DNA of 64,000 bases. Origin: Tolypothrix campylonemoides VB511288. Lineage in GTDB: Bacteria; Cyanobacteriota; Cyanobacteriia; Cyanobacteriales; Nostocaceae. The stretch is from positions 600,660 through 664,659 of the forward strand of contig JXCB02000033.1 of NCBI GenBank assembly GCA_000828075.3. Direction: 5' to 3'. Made by a program: the position numbers and the translations under genes. Within the stretch, counting starts at the first letter, position 1, and each line of letters opens with the position of its first letter. The notes beneath the pieces were generated by a model, which saw nothing but the letters and a program-made list of their open reading frames with translations, was not told the DNA's origin and did no database searches. Of this stretch, positions 55,924 to 64,000 are shown one piece after another.

Positions 55924-57036
55924 ATGCATCTATTTAACGCTTTGAAGTCTTTGTTGAAGCCGTCGCAAAAGTCTTCAACCCGCACCCGCACCCTGCTCAT
56001 TGCTGCTGGTTTAAGCGTCAGTGCCGTTGTACCGGTCTATGCAGGAATTAGCTTGCAAAATCCAGCTTCTAGCAGCAAACCGCAACTCATCACTCAGAAC
56101 CAAAAACCAGTTGAATTAACTCTGGTTTCCTACGCTGTGACCAAAGAGGCTTACTCAAGAATCATTCCTCTGTTTGTAAAAAAATGGAAGCAAGAGCGTA
56201 AGCAGGACGTCAGTATTCGGGAAAGTTACGGCGGCTCTGGTTCCCAAGCACGAGCAGTCATTGATGGCTTAGAAGCAGATGTGGTAGCGCTAGCCCTAGG
56301 ACTGGATGTGAACCAAATCCAGAAGGCAGGTTTAATCGGTCCAGGCTGGGAAAAAGAGGCTCCTAACAATGCGATCGTCACTAAGTCAGTGATTGCCCTC
56401 GTAACTCGTCCAGGCAATCCTAAACAAATTAAAAGCTGGGAAGACTTAGTTAAACCAGGAGTCACCGTCATTACTGCCAATCCTAAGACTTCTGGAGGTG
56501 CCCGTTGGAACTTCTTGGGACTGTGGGGTGCAATCACTCAATCTGGAGGGAATGAGGCAAAAGCCCTCGATTATGTCTCTAAGGTTTACAAAAATGTCCC
56601 TGTGCTACCAAAGGATGCGCGGGAAGCAAGTGATACTTTCTACAAGCGAAATCAAGGAGACGTGTTGTTGAACTATGAAAATGAGGAGATCCTAGCTAAA
56701 CAGAAAGGTGAATCTAACAATCCCACAGTGATTCCGCAAGTCAACATTTCGATTGACGCCCCGGTTGCTGTGGTGGATAAAGTGGTGGATAAACGCGGTA
56801 CTCGGCAAGTAGCGGAAGCTTTTGTCAAGTTCCTATACACACCAGAGGCACAGCGGGAATTCGCCAAAGTCGGGTTTCGCCCTGTTGATTCTACAGTAGC
56901 TAGCGAAACACAAAAGCAGTTTCCCAAGATTGGCAAACTCTACACAGTTGCAAACTTTGGTGGCTGGGACGCAGTTCAGAAGAAGTTCTTTGCAGATGGA
57001 ACTGTTTTTGACCAGATCCAGGGAGGAAGACGTTAA
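55924..57036 (+). CDS. Sulfate-binding periplasmic protein (second paralogue)
   Basis: About 370 residues from ATG 55924, with GTGAGGAG (55907-55914) 9 nt upstream; an in-frame TTG at 55900 lacks a ribosome site. The signal peptide ends VPVYA and, unlike the first paralogue, has no lipobox. Motifs SYGGSGSQARAVIDGLEADV, WNFLGLWGA and NYENEEILAKQKG match. It may share the CysTWA permease or specialise for a different oxyanion such as thiosulfate. Monocistronic. Confidence 0.92.
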   Translation: MHLFNALKSLLKPSQKSSTRTRTLLIAAGLSVSAVVPVYAGISLQNPASSSKPQLITQNQKPVELTLVSYAVTKEAYSRIIPLFVKKWKQERKQDVSIRESYGGSGSQARAVIDGLEADVVALALGLDVNQIQKAGLIGPGWEKEAPNNAIVTKSVIALVTRPGNPKQIKSWEDLVKPGVTVITANPKTSGGARWNFLGLWGAITQSGGNEAKALDYVSKVYKNVPVLPKDAREASDTFYKRNQGDVLLNYENEEILAKQKGESNNPTVIPQVNISIDAPVAVVDKVVDKRGTRQVAEAFVKFLYTPEAQREFAKVGFRPVDSTVASETQKQFPKIGKLYTVANFGGWDAVQKKFFADGTVFDQIQGGRR

Positions 57037-57535
57037 ATCAGTTATCAGTTATCAGTTATCAGTGAGCCAGCGCTGCAGGAGAGAAGTTGCAAGGAGGGTT
57101 TCCCTCCGGGCAAACTTCGGAAGGGTCTCCCGCTCTCACGGCGACTGGTGAGACCAGTCCTGTTCGCGAAGCGTGTCCGTTCGCCCTTGGCGTGCCGCAG
57201 GCATAGGACATAGGCGGGTCTCCCAACCTAGGGAACTGGCGTTGGCGCAGCCTCTCCGGAGGAGATACCCGAAGGGCGAACCCGAAGGGTTATCAGTTAT
57301 CAGGCGGGCTGGTGGGGGATGCGCGACCCGCCACCAACGCCTATGCCTACGGCACGTCTGACGACGAACGGTCCAATTGGTGGGGGACGCGCGACCACTC
57401 GTATTTAACTGATAACTGTTTACTGTTCACTGTTCACTGTTAAAAAAGGGTGTAGGGTGGGAGATTTCTTTCTTCTCCACACCCTACCCCTCTTGGGGCG
57501 CTGTATTTTGCGCCCGTACATCAGGTGAAACTCAA
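57037..57535. repeat. Dense composite of short repeats
   Basis: It begins with ATCAGTTATC tandem units (57038-57058). It then carries several palindromic words (CTCTCCGGAGGAG, CCCGAAGGGCGAACCCGAAG), a GGTGGGGGATGCGCGAC repeat twice and an inverted GGCGTGCCGCAGGCATAGG / CCTATGCCTACGGCACG pair. It ends TAACTGATAACTGTTTACTG. The outer ends are inverted (TTATCAGTTA/TAACTGATAA). No gene is supported. Confidence 0.7.
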
Positions 57536-58174
57536 CTAGTCAATCGGTGCGTTGGGAACTTGTGCGTCAATTTGCGCTTGAGACAAATTCGGAAGTGCTG
57601 GGTTCAACTCACCTGCAAGGAAAACACCAGCAGGAGGAGCATTCAATTCAATTTCGCCAGTTGATGGATTGGTTCTAGCCACTAACTGAGTTCCATCCAC
57701 AATCTTGACAAATAGAGGCTGTCCTTCTTGGTCTTGATTTTCTCCAGATGGAATGCTGATACCAGCTACGTTCACACCACTTGGCAGGTAAATACCATCA
57801 CAGTCCCATTCATCATCTGTCTTTTTACCATTTCCGAGGTAAAAGAGGGTGTTGACAGAACTGTATTTGCTGGGTTTGTGAGCGTAAACAGCTAGTGTTC
57901 TGCCAGTTTCATTACGGCAAACGCCCCAGTCTTCTGTGGTTTCCATTACATATTTCTGGAACCGCAAATCAGAGATTTTCTGTTGAAGTTCCTCTGCGGT
58001 GTTGTATCCAACTGCTGACGGGTTACTCCTTGACTGTGAGAGTTGGCTGAGTTGTTGAGTGATCTGAGCATACTCAGGGCTTTTTTCCGCGATGGGGTCT
58101 GCAAAAGAAGGCTGAGCAATGACTAAGTTAACCAGCAGGAAAAGAAACACCAAAATTGCCTTAAAGATTCTCAC
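57536..58174 (-). CDS. Exported protein of unknown function
   Basis: A 212-residue protein. The signal peptide (1-25) ends SFADP. A helical segment (about 30-75) is followed by a beta-rich part with three Cys (GVCRNE, EWDCDGIY) and a C-terminal hydrophilic tail. I do not recognise a family. Periplasmic or cell-surface location is likely. It lies alone between two repeat regions. Confidence 0.75.
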   Translation of the reverse strand: MRIFKAILVFLFLLVNLVIAQPSFADPIAEKSPEYAQITQQLSQLSQSRSNPSAVGYNTAEELQQKISDLRFQKYVMETTEDWGVCRNETGRTLAVYAHKPSKYSSVNTLFYLGNGKKTDDEWDCDGIYLPSGVNVAGISIPSGENQDQEGQPLFVKIVDGTQLVARTNPSTGEIELNAPPAGVFLAGELNPALPNLSQAQIDAQVPNAPID

Positions 58175-58375
58175 GATTGTTCTCCTTTTCTGTTTTATGA
58201 GATTGAATCTTTTCCATTACAGGATTATGTTAGTTCGGTGGAAAAGTTTTTTAATAAGCCAAGAGATATACTTTACTATATCCAACTAGTTTCCATTCAA
58301 TCAAATATTGTTTTTTATCAAAATAATAAGAGTAGTTTTTGTATATGAATCTGAAAGCTCTAACTGCATATACAG

Positions 58376-58475
58376 CAGGGGACTGGGGACTGGGGACTGG
58401 GGACTGGGTGAAAAGTCTTTTTGTGTCTAAGTTTTATCATGTGTTGATGTCCTAACCACCTTGGCTGTTGCTATA
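58376..58475 (+). repeat. Long inverted repeat, left arm
   Basis: About 100 bp matching, in reverse complement, 58717-58809 with only a few differences. It holds GGGGACT heptamer units: four here, three in the right arm. The 241-bp centre between arms is AT-rich and carries no gene. Confidence 0.85.
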
Positions 58476-58716
58476 CGAATCTTATCTAAAATGAACCACC
58501 TACGCTCAATCTAATGCTGCCGCTTAGATACAAACAGCGCTAAGAAAAAGGTAACAGTATGATAAATTTTGTTCTGAATAAATTAGGATTGGTGTTGAGC
58601 TAAGTCAAGCGATCGCCAATTCATAATTTTTATTATTTTTAAATTACCAATTCTTCCTTAAAGAGGATGAATGACTAAATTTTGAAATTTCATTTCATGC
58701 TTTACACCAGACAATT

Positions 58717-58809
58717 TATAGCAACAGCCAAGGTGGTTAGGACATCAACAGATGATAAAACCTAGACACAAAAAGACTTTTGACCCAGTCCCCAGTCCCT
58801 AGTCCCCTG
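58717..58809 (-). repeat. Long inverted repeat, right arm
   Basis: Reverse-complement partner of 58376-58475, starting TATAGCAACAGCCAAGG. The pair could fold as a large cruciform just downstream of the CadD-like gene. Confidence 0.85.
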
Positions 58810-58831
58810 GTATATATCTCTCAACTTTTGA

Positions 58832-59518
58832 CTAAGCTGAGGGGACGCGATCGCGCAAAGAGCTAAAACTCATCCAACCAAGAAACATAACTGCAACTGA
58901 CAATACTGCTAGCGCCAAGCTATCCAAGGCTATATACACACCTAAACCAATCAAAAGGAATGAGACTAGGGAGTTGCCGTAGCGATCAATAATCAGGGCG
59001 ATCGCCTTTTGGTAAGTTAATAGATGGGCTGCATAGCACCAGATTCCAACTAGCACAAAGAAGACACTCAGAATCAATAGCAGACTTGTTAATTGAGTGT
59101 TGGCAAACAACGGCATATAGATTCCAACATTGTCACCACCGTTAGCAATGGTTATCGCTGCCACACTATAGGTTTGAGGAGACAACATACGGATAGGAAA
59201 GGAAACAGAAGACCGCATTGCTGGCTGTTCATCTGAATCATCCTCTTCTAGATTTACCAGACGATTCAAACCAATGGCAATGGGTATGAAGCCAGAAACA
59301 TCCATCCAAACACTTGGCAGCATGAAGTTTCCGAAAAATCCTAGTAAACTAATAGCAACTAACACTGTGAAGCCGAGATACTGCCCTGCTACAATGTGGC
59401 GACTACGAAGCGAGGTATTCACTTGGGCAAATAGCAGGGTTAGGATGACAATATCATCAATGTTGGTAGCTACAAAGGCAGCAACACCTGCGGGGATGGC
59501 AGTTATTAATGTACTCAT
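58832..59518 (-). CDS. CadD-like cadmium resistance/cation transporter
   Basis: A 228-residue membrane protein with about six helices. FVATNIDDIVILTLLF and TIANGGDNVGIYMPLF are the paired motifs of the CadD family, which exports or sequesters cadmium or other cations in other bacteria. An acidic loop (VNLEEDDSDEQ) separates the halves. Followed in the same direction (upstream, 50 bp away) by the DUF1003 gene. Substrate here unproven. Confidence 0.85.
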   Translation of the reverse strand: MSTLITAIPAGVAAFVATNIDDIVILTLLFAQVNTSLRSRHIVAGQYLGFTVLVAISLLGFFGNFMLPSVWMDVSGFIPIAIGLNRLVNLEEDDSDEQPAMRSSVSFPIRMLSPQTYSVAAITIANGGDNVGIYMPLFANTQLTSLLLILSVFFVLVGIWCYAAHLLTYQKAIALIIDRYGNSLVSFLLIGLGVYIALDSLALAVLSVAVMFLGWMSFSSLRDRVPSA

Positions 59519-59568
59519 TTGGTGTTCCTAAAGAGATTTGCCTTTGGAAATGTTAGGTGTTGCGCTTA

Positions 59569-60189
59569 TTATGGTTTGCGAATTACTTTGACGACTACAT
59601 TATGGGTATCCATAACTGGTTTGAGATAGATAATATTGTTCTTTTGAACTTCGATCGCAGTTGTACTATCGAATGCTTTGCTCTCGACTTGCTCTTTTGA
59701 GGCTGAACCTACATGCACTCTCAGTTCTTTAGGGTGTTGCTGTTGCTGTTCCCGCAGTTGCGCCAACTCCAAACGATGTTGTTCTTGCAAAGCATCTATT
59801 TTCTCGTGCAGCAGTTCAATACCGTATGCTGCTTTACGGTTTATTGCGTGATCGATTTCGGCATTTTTGCGGTCTTCCTCTGACTGACGGTTTTGGCTCA
59901 TAAGTACTACCGGTGCAGTGTAAGCAGAGGCAAACGAGAAGACGAGGTTAAGCAAGATGAATGGCTGTTCATCCCAGTGCGGTACTCCAGGCATCATGTT
60001 CAAAGTAACCCATGCTCCTAGGATACCTGTCTGCACTGTGAGAAAGCTCCAAGAACCGACTTTGGCTGCCATAGCATCAGCAAGGCGCTGACCAAAAGTC
60101 GATTTATCTTGGGTTTGTGGTTGCTCTTTTTGAGGTAGTTCTACGATAGTTTTTGTGGTGTTAGTGGTAGGGGTTTTTTGAGTTTTCAT
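59569..60189 (-). CDS. DUF1003 membrane protein
   Basis: A 206-residue protein. Two membrane helices (about 47-66 and 78-98: LTVQTGILGAWVTLNMMPG, FILLNLVFSFASAYTAPVV) are followed by MSQNRQSEEDRKNAEID, the family signature, then a Gln/Leu-rich coiled coil (about 120-160) and a basic C-terminal tail. Function unknown. Immediately precedes the CadD-like gene with 50 bp between. Confidence 0.87.
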   Translation of the reverse strand: MKTQKTPTTNTTKTIVELPQKEQPQTQDKSTFGQRLADAMAAKVGSWSFLTVQTGILGAWVTLNMMPGVPHWDEQPFILLNLVFSFASAYTAPVVLMSQNRQSEEDRKNAEIDHAINRKAAYGIELLHEKIDALQEQHRLELAQLREQQQQHPKELRVHVGSASKEQVESKAFDSTTAIEVQKNNIIYLKPVMDTHNVVVKVIRKP

Positions 60190-60456
60190 GATGCATCTCC
60201 TGTCAACTGTTGTCTAATTCGATACCTGGTGAAATAGAGTTGTTGACTTGTTTGTTGTCGTGTTGTGTAAGCCATCAACTCCTGAACCTAATTTTCACTT
60301 TAGGTAACCTTACAGACAGAAGCAAATGTTATTTATTCTTAAAACAATAAATAGAAGTGATGAAGGGCAGGAGATATTCATTCCACATCTTCGTGGGCTT
60401 TCACCTTTAAAATCTGTAAAAATCGAAAAATAACTTAAATACTGGAATTCTCCCAG

Positions 60457-60756
60457 CTAAGCCAAAAGACTGTAGCGGCGGATATCAGGTTCAGCAGCAA
60501 GCAAACCGTTAAGTTTCGCGTCTGCTTCCTCGAGATGGGCTGTGGCTAAATGAGCATCAAGAGCATCATCAGAAGTCCATTCCTCGACAAAAGTGAAATC
60601 TGTGGGATCAGCCTGATTTTGTAGTAATTCATATTTTATACAGCCTTGATCCTGTCGAGATGGTTCAATGAGTTCCAGCAGCACAGCTTTGACAGCTTCC
60701 ACTTTTTCAGGTGAAGCAACAATCCGGGCAACAACGCGAACAGTTTGGTTAGTCAT
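60457..60756 (-). CDS. Antibiotic biosynthesis monooxygenase-like (quinol monooxygenase) protein
   Basis: A 99-residue dimeric alpha/beta-barrel protein. RVVARIVASPEKVEAVKAVL, SRQDQGCIKYELLQN and FTFVEEWTSDDALDAHLATA are the ABM-domain strands. Members oxidise quinols or bind small aromatics; the substrate here is unknown. Just downstream (same strand) of mtnB by 59 bp. Confidence 0.9.
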   Translation of the reverse strand: MTNQTVRVVARIVASPEKVEAVKAVLLELIEPSRQDQGCIKYELLQNQADPTDFTFVEEWTSDDALDAHLATAHLEEADAKLNGLLAAEPDIRRYSLLA

Positions 60757-60815
60757 TGGTGATGTAAGTTAATTGTTACTTTTAATTGTCAGTTGTTAGT
60801 TGTCAAGACTTACGA

Positions 60816-61460
60816 CTAACTACTTTGAGATCCCCAAACACCCACTCCTTTTGCTGCGACTATGTAGCGGAAAATGTATTCTACTAACTCAATGTAATGG
60901 GTGGCAGTTTTGGGCGAAGATGCCCAAACTGTAACACCGTGGTCGCGGATGAGTAAAGCTGGTAATTGTGAGGGATTTGTTGTAAAGCGCTCTTTAATCT
61001 CATCTGCAATACGGGAAACCTGTAAATGGTTGGCGAATATGGGCATAGCACAATCGGGGTTTTCTTGCCATACTCCTAGCCCTTTGAGCATCTCCAACGG
61101 TGGTAGGGGCAAGGTATCACCTTTGACAAACCGAGACACCAAATTTGCTTCAACTGAGTGGACGTGGTAGCAGCTCATAGCGTCGGGAAACAGGGCATAG
61201 AGAACCTGATGAATTGCAGTTTCAGCTGAAGGCTTCAAATCAGGAGAAGATTGCTCCACCTTGCCGTTTGGATGGATACGCACAAAATCACCAGGTTCTA
61301 ATTGTCCTTTAGACCGACCACTGGCTGTAATCCAGAAGCTACCATCGGGCAAACGAGCTGAGAGATTTCCCGCAGTTCCTACCATCCATCCTTGTTGGTA
61401 GAACTGACGGGCAGCACAGATAAGTTCAAGACGGAGATCGTCTTGCGTTGAGCTTTTCAT
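60816..61460 (-). CDS. mtnB: Methylthioribulose-1-phosphate dehydratase
   Basis: A 214-residue class II aldolase-fold enzyme of methionine salvage. It dehydrates 5-methylthioribulose 1-phosphate. Zn ligands His99 and His101 in YHVHSVEAN and His174 in IRDHGV; GTAGNLSARL near the N-terminus. It follows mtnD by 56 bp on the same strand. MtnC or MtnW/X is not in this window. Confidence 0.93.
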   Translation of the reverse strand: MKSSTQDDLRLELICAARQFYQQGWMVGTAGNLSARLPDGSFWITASGRSKGQLEPGDFVRIHPNGKVEQSSPDLKPSAETAIHQVLYALFPDAMSCYHVHSVEANLVSRFVKGDTLPLPPLEMLKGLGVWQENPDCAMPIFANHLQVSRIADEIKERFTTNPSQLPALLIRDHGVTVWASSPKTATHYIELVEYIFRYIVAAKGVGVWGSQSS

Positions 61461-61516
61461 TTGATTAAATTAGTTCCACAATCTTGCTAGGTAGTCGCAC
61501 ACTTCTAAAATGTATT

Positions 61517-62068
61517 TCAGCCTACAGCCTGACGAGTGCGAATTTCTGTACCCGTGTACTCGGGAGTCCAACCTTCTGTCCCAGTGAAATACCGCACTGC
61601 TTTTATTCGCCGCGCTGGGGTGAGATAAAACCAGTGTTCAGTTCCCGCAGGTACGTTGATGTACTCTTCTGGCTGTACTGTCAGTTCTACTTGAGTTCCA
61701 TCAGGTCGTACAAAACCAAAAATACCTTCTCCATCAACTATGTAGCGTACTTCATCTTCTGAATGAGTATGAATTTTGTCAAACTTCGTCAGCAGTGCAT
61801 CAAGGTTAGAGATTCCTGGATGCAGGACGATGAAATCACGGGTTTGATACCCTGCTGTTTGTTGAAGTTGCTCAAAATAGCTATCGAGAGATTTTAAGAC
61901 TTGTTCTTTCTCATCCTCGTTGAGGCTATCTTGTGCTAATAGTTGACGCAATTGTTGACTATCTCCCACAGCCCAGCGATTAAGTTGGATGTTTAGGGGT
62001 GCCAATTCGCGGGAAATGTCTTGCAAATCGGTGTATCGTCTTCCATCTTGCAATTCTAGAATCGCCAT
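61517..62068 (-). CDS. mtnD: Acireductone dioxygenase
   Basis: A 183-residue cupin of methionine salvage. It oxidises acireductone to the keto acid precursor of methionine (Fe form) or off-pathway products (Ni form). Metal ligands His100, His102, Glu106 in HTHSEDEVRY and His145 in PAGTEHWF are all present. First of the pair mtnD-mtnB. A repeat element lies upstream. Confidence 0.95.
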   Translation of the reverse strand: MAILELQDGRRYTDLQDISRELAPLNIQLNRWAVGDSQQLRQLLAQDSLNEDEKEQVLKSLDSYFEQLQQTAGYQTRDFIVLHPGISNLDALLTKFDKIHTHSEDEVRYIVDGEGIFGFVRPDGTQVELTVQPEEYINVPAGTEHWFYLTPARRIKAVRYFTGTEGWTPEYTGTEIRTRQAVG

Positions 62069-62180
62069 AGCTCACCTCGCGCAAAGATATATATTCTACG
62101 GTATCTCTACTGACTTGTTATTGTTCATTAAAAAAAGTTGAGGAGTTTAGCCACTCGTCTCGTGTGGTTTACTTTGTCAC

Positions 62181-62295
62181 GACTTACGCAAAAACTCTCT
62201 CAAACTCTTATTCCTATGCGCTAAGGCGCACGCTGCGCGAACGTGCACTTCGCGTTCTTTGCGGTTCGTTTTTCCGTTACTGGTGCGTAAGTCCT
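62181..62295. repeat. Short inverted-repeat element, AGGACTTACGCA family, copy 2
   Basis: Ends GACTTACGCA (62181-62190) and TGCGTAAGTCCT (62284-62295), with the same interior words as the copy at 10286-10378 (CTCTCAAACTCTTATT and GGTTCGTTTTTCCGTTAC). It lies 112 bp upstream of mtnD. Short ORFs here are artefacts of the repeat. Confidence 0.75.
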
Positions 62296-62383
62296 GTTTG
62301 TATAGCTTTTTAACAAGAAACGCCAAGAAGTCCGCCACCAAGCGAGAAGCTTGGTGGCGGCTGAAGACAGGGGACAACGACTG

Positions 62384-62782
62384 CTAGGAGCGGCGGATAA
62401 AGCGCCCAATAGCAGCTGCACTGCGAAGAGCGATTTTTTTCCTCAGGTATTGCGATCGCGAATAGAGTTGAATCGGCGTTTGAGTGTGTTGCCAATAAGC
62501 TTTATCTGTCAAAGTTGGAGCTTCACCATTCAAAGCCTGAAGAATCAGTTGTTTTCGCCACGGTTTTGTCTCTGCTCCTGACGCATGGGACATAATGTTT
62601 ACACTGCCACCGAAATCCATTCCCATTCGACTCACAGTGCTAAGTGGTTCACAACTTAACGTTACCGCTAAGTTCAGAACACATTGATCGCCCTGAAAAT
62701 AGGGATAACGGTTCAAAGCCAGACAAAAATCACAATGCAAATCACCATATGCAAAGAGCCATAGTTTGATAGCCTCAACAGC
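62384..62782 (-). pseudogene. Gene remnant, family unknown
   Basis: An open frame of about 130 codons with protein-like sequence (AVEAIKLWLFAYGDLHCDFC..., QGDQCVLNLAVTLSCEPL, DKAYWQHTQTPIQLYSRSQY) begins right after a TAG with no start codon or ribosome site. The annotated-looking TTG start at 62740 is internal. It reads as the C-terminal part of a larger gene whose 5' end is lost. I do not recognise the family. Confidence 0.5.
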
Positions 62783-62797
62783 CCGCTATATTTGTAA

Positions 62798-62959
62798 TTT
62801 TCTGGCATTCTTTGCCTGGCTGGGCATTTGATTGCGGGGGAACTCTTAGGGAATCTCACTCCTGCACAAGCGACTCAGCATTATTGTCAGTGGATTAATA
62901 ATTGGTTTAAGCACGATGTAGAGAACCTAAGCAAGCTCTATGCTATGTTGCCAAATTAG
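62798..62959 (+). pseudogene. C-terminal gene fragment
   Basis: After an in-frame TAA, the plus strand reads 53 codons of protein-like sequence (GHLIAGELLGNLTPAQATQH, CQWINNWFKHDVEN) to a TAG at 62957, with no start codon. It looks like the end of a truncated gene. It points away from the other remnant, so two different genes were cut here. Family not recognised. Confidence 0.4.
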
Positions 62960-63261
62960 TCGGTGTGTGTGGGGTGTACGGGGAAAAACTATATTTCATC
63001 CACTGTGGCGAAATAATTTTCATGAGCGACTGCCTTGAAAATCAAACCACAGATTAACACAAATGCACACAGATAATTAACTATGCGATCGCATTTATGC
63101 GGGCGCTTTGCGCCATCGCCTAACCCCTAGAAATGGCTGACGCCAAAATTCCCCTCCCCGCATGCGGTGAGTCCAGCGCTGCGGGAGGGTTTCCCACGCC
63201 CAGGCGACTGGCAAATCCGGAGGGGGAGGGGTTAGGGGTGGGGTCATGTGCGTTGTAGTTC
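62960..63261. other. Repeat-rich intergenic region after pstB
   Basis: AT-rich to 63110, then a palindromic block to 63246: CCTAACCCCTAGAAATGG ... GAGGGGGAGGGGTTAGGGG, with a CCCGCATGCGG palindrome. It lies directly after the pstB stop and may contain its transcript end. Confidence 0.5.
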
Positions 63262-64000
63262 TTAACCAAAACGTCCGCTGATATACTCCGCAGCCTCCCT
63301 TGTTGCAGGAGTATTAAACATTTGCTCGGTAGGACTGAATTCAACTAATCTTCCCCTACGTTTGCCATGCTCGTCTATTTCGGTGTTGAAGAAGGCAGTC
63401 AAATCTGCTACTCGTGAAGCTTGCTGCATATTATGAGTCACCATAATGATGGTGTATTGTTCCTTGAGTTCAAGGCAAAGTTCTTCAACTTGACGAGTGG
63501 AAATCGGATCGAGAGCAGAACAGGGTTCATCCATCAATAGGACGTCTGGCTTCATGGCGATCGCCCGTGCAATACAAAGCCGTTGCTGTTGTCCTCCAGA
63601 TAACGCCGTACCCTTATCTTTAAGTTTGTCTTTCACCTCATCCCAAAGAGCAGCTTGGCGTAATGATTGCTCCACCAATTCATCCATATTACCTTTGTAA
63701 CCATTTGTACGTGGTGCAAAGGAGATGTTTTCGTAGATTGACTTCGGAAAAGGGTTTGGTCTTTGGAAAACCATTCCAACTTGACGACGCAATTTTACCG
63801 AATTAATCTTGGGATCGTAAATATTTTTATTTCGGTAGTGCAGCCTACCCTCAACGTGAGCTCCGGGGATCAAATCATTCATGCGGTTAAAGCAACGTAG
63901 CAGGGTACTTTTCCCACATCCTGAAGGTCCAATAAAGGCGATGATTTGTCTTTCAGGGATTTCTATATGGACTTCTTGAAGCGCCATAAATCCGCTGTAG
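63262..64000 (-). CDS. pstB: Phosphate ABC transporter ATP-binding protein (5' end outside window)
   Basis: The open frame continues through the window edge ([16 protein letters not shown]), so the ATG at 63987 is internal; the family is about 260 residues. Walker [12 protein letters not shown], signature [15 protein letters not shown], Walker [14 protein letters not shown] and [14 protein letters not shown] near the C-terminus identify PstB. It powers high-affinity phosphate import with PstSCA, expected upstream beyond the window. pstA should precede it. Confidence 0.95.
   Translation of the reverse strand, partial: YSGFMALQEVHIEIPERQIIAFIGPSGCGKSTLLRCFNRMNDLIPGAHVEGRLHYRNKNIYDPKINSVKLRRQVGMVFQRPNPFPKSIYENISFAPRTNGYKGNMDELVEQSLRQAALWDEVKDKLKDKGTALSGGQQQRLCIARAIAMKPDVLLMDEPCSALDPISTRQVEELCLELKEQYTIIMVTHNMQQASRVADLTAFFNTEIDEHGKRRGRLVEFSPTEQMFNTPATREAAEYISGRFG

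Noticed and set aside
57173-57361. 62-codon ORF in the 57-kb gap
   Set aside because: Composed of intergenic palindromic repeat words; no ribosome site.
62177-62581. Several 60-76 codon ORFs on both strands
   Set aside because: They arise from the AGGACTTACGCA repeat element and the adjacent remnant.
1-64000. tRNA or rRNA genes
   Set aside because: Reading for T-loop motifs and rRNA landmarks by eye gave none; a covariance search would be needed to exclude them fully.

Overview
The window looks like a chromosomal segment of a filamentous, nitrogen-fixing cyanobacterium (Nostocales type). The palindrome GCGATCGC recurs throughout, as is typical of cyanobacteria. Gene content fits: nifV next to molybdate and sulfate transporters, a ScyD/ScyE-family secreted protein with a PEP-CTERM tail, DUF928 and DUF1822 proteins, CHASE2/CHAT proteins, and many short palindromic repeats between genes. 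No rRNA, tRNA or CRISPR array was recognised.

Layout. 0-5 kb: a peptide export locus with two double-glycine precursor peptides (the first cut by the window edge), a C39-peptidase ABC exporter and an HlyD-type adaptor. 5.4-13 kb: a signalling block made of a degenerate kinase-like membrane protein, a response regulator, a CHASE2 histidine kinase, a secreted DUF928 protein and, convergent, a TPR-CHAT protease-like protein. 13-18 kb: ribonuclease Z and a Wzc-like polysaccharide co-polymerase/ATPase preceded by a 38-codon small ORF. 17.9-23.2 kb: a plastic zone with a methyltransferase flanked by 47-bp inverted repeats, a possible structured RNA with two GNRA loops, an AraC regulator, an intact IS1182-type element flanked by CTAG, and a leader of about 180 bp present twice. 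23.4-38 kb: mostly housekeeping genes (ScyD/E-like, a sigma factor, lnt, gyrA, ClC, deacetylase family, HEAT protein, SpoIID-like).

38-43 kb: a second locus, DUF1822 -> CHAT-CHASE2 -> DUF928, built from modules also found at 7-13 kb. 43-57 kb: a nutrient block of modBC fusion, modA, nifV, cysA, a CysR-like regulator, two NIL proteins, cysW, cysT, sbpA, a glutamine amidotransferase and a second sulfate-binding protein. It could supply Mo and S for nitrogenase and its cofactor (nifV makes homocitrate), which is inference. 57-64 kb: a secreted unknown, a CadD-like transporter, a DUF1003 protein, a small monooxygenase-like protein, the methionine salvage pair mtnB-mtnD, two gene remnants and the 3' part of pstB.

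The least described features are: (1) the repeated CHASE2/CHAT/DUF928 module set, one copy beside a peptide exporter and a two-component pair; (2) the three-way-junction RNA candidate at 19.6 kb; (3) several families of short non-autonomous inverted-repeat elements, some with apparent target duplications, one of them carried in frame inside lnt; and (4) an 8-bp GAGTGAGG-type tandem repeat at five sites, one of which encodes the linker of the ModB-ModC fusion.
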